Of a DNA stretch of 64,000 nucleotides, positions 60,101 through 64,000 are shown piece after piece. Below the pieces are notes generated by a model. The model made no database searches. It was not told where the DNA came from and saw only the letters and a list, made by a program, of their open reading frames with translations. Source of the DNA: Prochilodus magdalenae (lineage: Eukaryota; Chordata; Actinopteri; Characiformes; Prochilodontidae); the NCBI GenBank assembly GCA_024036415.1, contig JAMWET010000950.1:105001-169000 (forward strand), in the 5' to 3' direction. Both the position numbers and the translations under genes were made by a program. Position 1 is the first letter of the stretch; every line of letters begins with the position of its first letter.

Positions 60101-62574
60101 AGAAACTTCATTACAGTGACCACCAGAATGCATAAATCAATGTGAGTGCTGCTTTTAATTTGAGCAGATAAGCACTACTTCTACTCCTAATGCTACAATT
60201 ACCTACCTATTGCTTTAATGTTATTACATTGTTTTTATAGATTTTAGATCTTAACATATTTTCACTCAGAGCTCTGTGCTTGTCCATTTAATCCCTGGTG
60301 CATACCCATTTTTGCCCTTCCCAACATATAGTTTTTTCAATTGGAAACTATTTCCTTGTTTGGAGGATGTTTGCATGCTCACACTGATTCACACAAGATT
60401 TGAGATGTGGGAGATTTTTTCATGTGTGTATTTTCTGATAAAGGTAACCTAACGTTAAGTATGAGATGTGCTCCAGTTTTTAAATCTGTTAGGATTTCCA
60501 TTATCCAATAGTGTACACCAGGTTTCATAATTTTAGCCTCACCCATTCATAAGAACGGCATGTTTCAGACTGCTTGGGCTGCTTTTAAAATGAGACACAA
60601 TGCGGCACATTTGTTTATTTAACAGGTTAAAAAGGAGTTTGAACTATTTCTGGTACACAAAATTACATACGTAAGTGGATCTCGAAAAAATCTGAGCAAT
60701 ACAGGATATGGGCCCTTCAAGTATAAAAACTGTCTTGACATTATTTGGTGATTTTCTATCATTCTTTCCCTCAACTATGATCCATATGAGTTTTCAGTTA
60801 CCTAAAAAACTTGAAACATTCTACTTGCATGTGTGCAGTTATTACAAACATTAAAAAACCCTTTCAATGTGTATTAAAGACTTCTGTAACCAAGCAAAGT
60901 GGGTCCCTTGCATTTGAGCCAATCAAAGCACAGACAAACCTCAATTTTATTCAAACCAGACTTGCCTCAAACGCAATTACATAACATAAAGGATTCTGAC
61001 ATGTCCCTAGAAAAGGCATGTCTCGAGCAGTTCCTTACAAAGTCTTGCTTTTGTGTAAACTGTGTGAGCCAAACAGGACCGTCTTGGAATGGACTTAATG
61101 AGTCAGAGCATGTTGAGGCAGAGGAGTACAATTAATCTGTCTTCACTGAGGGTTTATGGAAATATCTGTACGAGTACGAACCGAACAACAACGAACATGT
61201 TTTGCACTTACGGGCGTAGGTAGTAATGGATTTAAGTTTGTTCTCATCCACATAGGAGAAGAGAGGAGATGAGGCATGATCAGTTGCAGTTGTGCTGCCA
61301 CTGGGTATATAACCAGCTTTGCCCTGTAAAAAGGTTTTAACAGTTTGAACATCTGGAATAAGTTTAAATGAGTTTAGCAATGTTAATGGGGCTCAAGTGG
61401 CATAATAACAATGTAATAATGTAATAAATGAGAATCAAGAGGTTTTAATGCGACATGCTCCGTTCTAATCAGTGAACTCTTCACAGTAGTGATGACAGGA
61501 ACCAGATGTCTGAAGCATGTAATGTAATGACATGTAATGTCTCTAAAAGCTCCGAAACACTTTTTAGATGATCATTAACTAAAAGAGTTACATTTGCTAG
61601 TCTTGAAACAGTCGCAAACACACCTAAAGAAGCCTTTACGAAAGATGACACCTATTGGAATAAGCATTTATAGACATTTATATAGGCTTATGTAGGTGAT
61701 CATAACAATCCTATGTAGATGTCATGCAGTCTTATAAACTGCACCCGAACAGTAAGTACAAACTTTTTTTTTTTTTTTTTCTTTTCAGATTTACCACTAT
61801 TTTAACAGACTCAGGATGTTCACTGGCCATTTTGGACACTACATGATTTTTTTTATTATTTGTTTTTTGGAATGATTGATTTCCATTACCACCACTGTAA
61901 CCAAATCAGGAAACTCAGTCTCTTTACAAATAACCATTTCACATCTCAGTCGTTGAATCGTGCAGATACTTTGGGCGGAATTGCAATCCTAGACAAGCTG
62001 TGCCCAGATACCTGCAGTGAGATCCTGTAGTCCGTCCCAGGTTTGAAGCGATTCACATCCAGCTTCCAAAGCTCGTTGATGATGTCAGACAGCGCCTGGT
62101 TTACAGTTTGGCTGAAAATTGGCACAAGTTCGTTTTAGAGAGCTGCTTGTATCCACGATCTGAACACTGTGTGTGGAACAAGTGAGAAATACTCACCTTG
62201 CAGCATCAGTGCATGCAAACAGAGCCAGGAGCAGGACGAAACAGCCACAGACACGCCTGATAGTCAAAGACAAAAACCCTGAACTTAAAACTTCCCAGCA
62301 CCACAGAACTACACAAAGAGAACTCTACTGAAAAGCAAGTCTCGGTTAGAGGTGTAGGAGGATCAGACCTCTTTAAAGCTTCCTTACCTGCTGAATTCAC
62401 CAGCTCCTTGTTCGAGTGGTGTGCCAGATGTAACGGAACTGGAAAACTCGAACAAGGAGCTGGAGACTTCAGCCTCGCTAAACGAGACCCGTTAGTCCGC
62501 TGTTCCCAAACTAGTTCACAGCCTGTACAACGACCCTTAGACAGTATTCAATGTTACACGCACCCGGCAGCCAT
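57182..62574 (-). CDS. Secreted XendoU-family poly(U)-specific endoribonuclease
   Basis: Member of the EndoU family, manganese-dependent RNases that cut at uridylates leaving 2',3'-cyclic phosphates. Exons: 62564-62574, 62197-62256, 62012-62111, 61212-61323, 59537-59658, 58972-59084, 58607-58757, 57182-57442; 930 nt, 309 aa, stop TAG. The start MAAGRVCGCFVLLLALFACT is a good signal peptide with cleavage expected near residues 22-24. The EndoU domain then fills the rest (about 26-309) with SDIINELWKLDVNRF, RFMKLLDNYE, the GFEHVFVGE catalytic Glu-His (180-181), GLHNW histidine (197), WHGLVKPVGSTFIGVSPEFE with the family lysine (about 242), and YQLELVVHRHGRSIGTSYP near the end. Residue roles are by analogy with Xenopus XendoU. 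It lacks the somatomedin-B domains of human ENDOU, like the short fish and frog paralogues. Exon 1 (11 nt) is the weakest call. Confidence 0.92.
62400..62463. repeat. 18-bp perfect inverted repeat (stem-loop)
   Basis: Left arm 62400-62417 (ccagctccttgttcgagt) and right arm 62446-62463 are perfectly complementary, with a 28-nt spacer. It lies in intron 1 of the endoribonuclease gene, 12 nt upstream (transcript sense) of an unused-looking GCAG|GTAAGG donor at 62388. Confidence 0.9.
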
Positions 62575-62720
62575 CGCGATGTGGTTCCTCGCTACTGCCT
62601 GTACTGTTGCAGTTAGAAAAGTGGAGAGAGAGAAACAGAGAGTGATAGGGAGAAAGATTGGAGGAGGGGGGTGTTAGTCAGTCCTTCCCTTACACTCCGT
62701 CATATAAACACACCCAAATG
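62575..62720 (-). promoter_or_regulatory. Endoribonuclease gene promoter with TATA-like box
   Basis: On the minus strand 'gtgtttatatgacgg' (about 62698-62712) gives a TATA-like box some 130 nt upstream of the start codon, leaving a short 5' UTR of about 100 nt. The position is sensible for a secreted, tissue-specific gene. The start site is inferred. Confidence 0.4.
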
Positions 62721-62989
62721 GCTGCCGCTCTACACCGCCCTTAACACAGACTCAGCCTCCAGGTGTACAAACCGCGCTAAACAGCAGTTAGCATTGGTTT
62801 TGGTAGCCCAGTTAAATGCGACTTTTAATCAGATTCAGTTCAGTTTCTGCTCAAAGCCCGCAGCTTTCCGGTTACACGCTGGAAATGCACTAACCCCCGG
62901 GGGTTTACAGCCCAGGACATAAACAAAGCTTCGGACCAAAGAGCGCACAATTCTGTCAGCCAATCAGCAACAGCAGGCGTTCATGCTCG

Positions 62990-63166
62990 CGCACCGAAGG
63001 GGCGGGGCTACGCTGCTGGCTCCACACACCGTATGAAGACGGAGAGATGGCTGACCGACGACCATCTGAATCTGTAGATGAGCTATTCAGAAAGAATCTG
63101 GTAGTTCAGGCAAGGGGCGAAGCACAGTTAGTCGTTTCAACAGTGAAGAAATCGCAGAGAGGCTGA
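62990..63166 (+). other. GC box plus short plus-strand ORF: possible first exon of an unidentified gene
   Basis: A GC box (gaaggggcggggcta, 62997-63010) is followed 37 nt later by an ATG in good context (gagagATGg, 63047). The frame runs 39 codons, starting MADRRPSESVDELFRKNL, to a TGA at 63164-63166; a weak GT donor after codon 18 (CTG|GTAGTT, 63100) could instead end a first exon. I do not recognise the protein. If real, it would share a bidirectional promoter with the minus-strand endoribonuclease and continue past the right edge. Confidence 0.3.
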
Positions 63167-64000
63167 AGTCAGCTTTTCTTATTAGCCGGCCTCTTTTCCA
63201 AAAGTTCTCACCTTAACTGGTGCTGCAGCTACATTCTGCAGGTTGTATCAATTCTGGAATATTTACAAGGTGTTATCTCTTAAATAAAACATTTACCTGG
63301 ACAGTTTAGCATAAAATATTTCTAAGACAGTTATTTTGGTTATCCTAATGGGTAAATGTTATATTCATGTATGTAAACTTAAAGGCGTCACTCCATCATT
63401 TCCCTTTTTATGAATGATTTTGCTGGATATTTTAGCTCAACAAAATCTCTGAGGGTTATCAATAACAATATTTTCAAATGGTTTACAAATATGTCCAATC
63501 TTCTGGATGTTTGATGTTAATAGCTCTGTTATTTATAGTTAAACTCATTAAAACTATGATCCCCCGTGCCTTTTTCCTTTAATGCCTTTATTTGTGTTGT
63601 TTGTACCTGTTCTGTGTATGTTATTGTGAGTTATTGTTCTTAGATCATGTAAACATCACAATCATTTCATATTTATTACATATTTGGCTTCTTTCCTGTT
63701 GTAAAGCTGCGGCGTGTAGAGCTGTAATGAACTGTTTGTTGTTGAAGCTTTGTGGATTTGTTCCTGTTAGCATGTTAGCATCTGTGCGCTAACATTAGCT
63801 TAGCTTACATTGCACTCGCTTCATGGCGTACAGCTTTGGCAGAGGCTAAAGATACAGAACTACAGAAGCGACCTCTGACCACAGAGACCTAAAGGCAGGT
63901 TTAGCAGTGCTGCACCGATGTTTGCGTTGGAAATACGCAGCTGTGAATTTCGGGGGCGGAGCTTAAAGGGACACTGATGACGTAGTATAGGAACTACTTT
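63167..64000. other. Right flank, no gene recognised
   Basis: AT-rich to about 63700, then CpG content rises; a GC box ('cgggggcggagctt', about 63950-63963) and a CRE-like 'tgacgtag' (about 63979-63986) near the edge could belong to a further promoter outside the window. Nothing else can be supported. Confidence 0.4.

Overview
The window is vertebrate nuclear DNA, most likely from a teleost fish. It is AT-rich, with short phase-conserved exons in introns of 0.1 to 4 kb, CA/GA/TA microsatellites, Tc1-like transposase fossils and a dispersed repeat ending in an 'agagcgacttaca' core that is common in teleost genomes. An otophysan such as a characiform or catfish is a guess from repeat style only.

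Four protein-coding genes were reassembled exon by exon, all on the minus strand. From right to left they are: a secreted XendoU-family endoribonuclease (57182-62574, 8 exons, 309 aa); polr3b, the second-largest RNA polymerase III subunit (32419-55868, 28 coding exons, 1132 aa); rfx4, a winged-helix transcription factor in its brain-type form (16326-29899, 18 exons, 736 aa); and ric8b, a G-alpha chaperone and exchange factor (5101-12771, nine exons, 500 codons, with the last exon off the left edge). Exon lengths, phases and GT/AG boundaries close without a frameshift in every gene, so none looks like a pseudogene. The polr3b-rfx4-ric8b head-to-tail order is the same as in human. The endoribonuclease beside polr3b is not part of that human block.

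The three syntenic genes have unrelated jobs: Pol III transcription, brain and cilia transcriptional control, and G-protein biogenesis. A likely reason for their linkage is that rfx4 enhancers sit inside the neighbours' introns. Several non-repetitive, homeodomain/POU/SOX-site-rich segments in polr3b introns and rfx4 introns look like conserved non-coding elements, which would make this a genomic regulatory block around rfx4.

Other structure: a 32-bp minisatellite with an alternating two-variant pattern between ric8b and rfx4; Tc1-like fossils in ric8b intron 1 and in polr3b introns 12 and 16; a CpG-rich segment in rfx4 intron 1 that may be a second promoter; an in-frame ATG exon with a splice donor inside polr3b intron 10; an 18-bp perfect inverted repeat in intron 1 of the endoribonuclease; and a GC-box region near 63.0 kb that may drive an unidentified gene on the plus strand. 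No tRNA, rRNA, CRISPR array or intact mobile element was seen.
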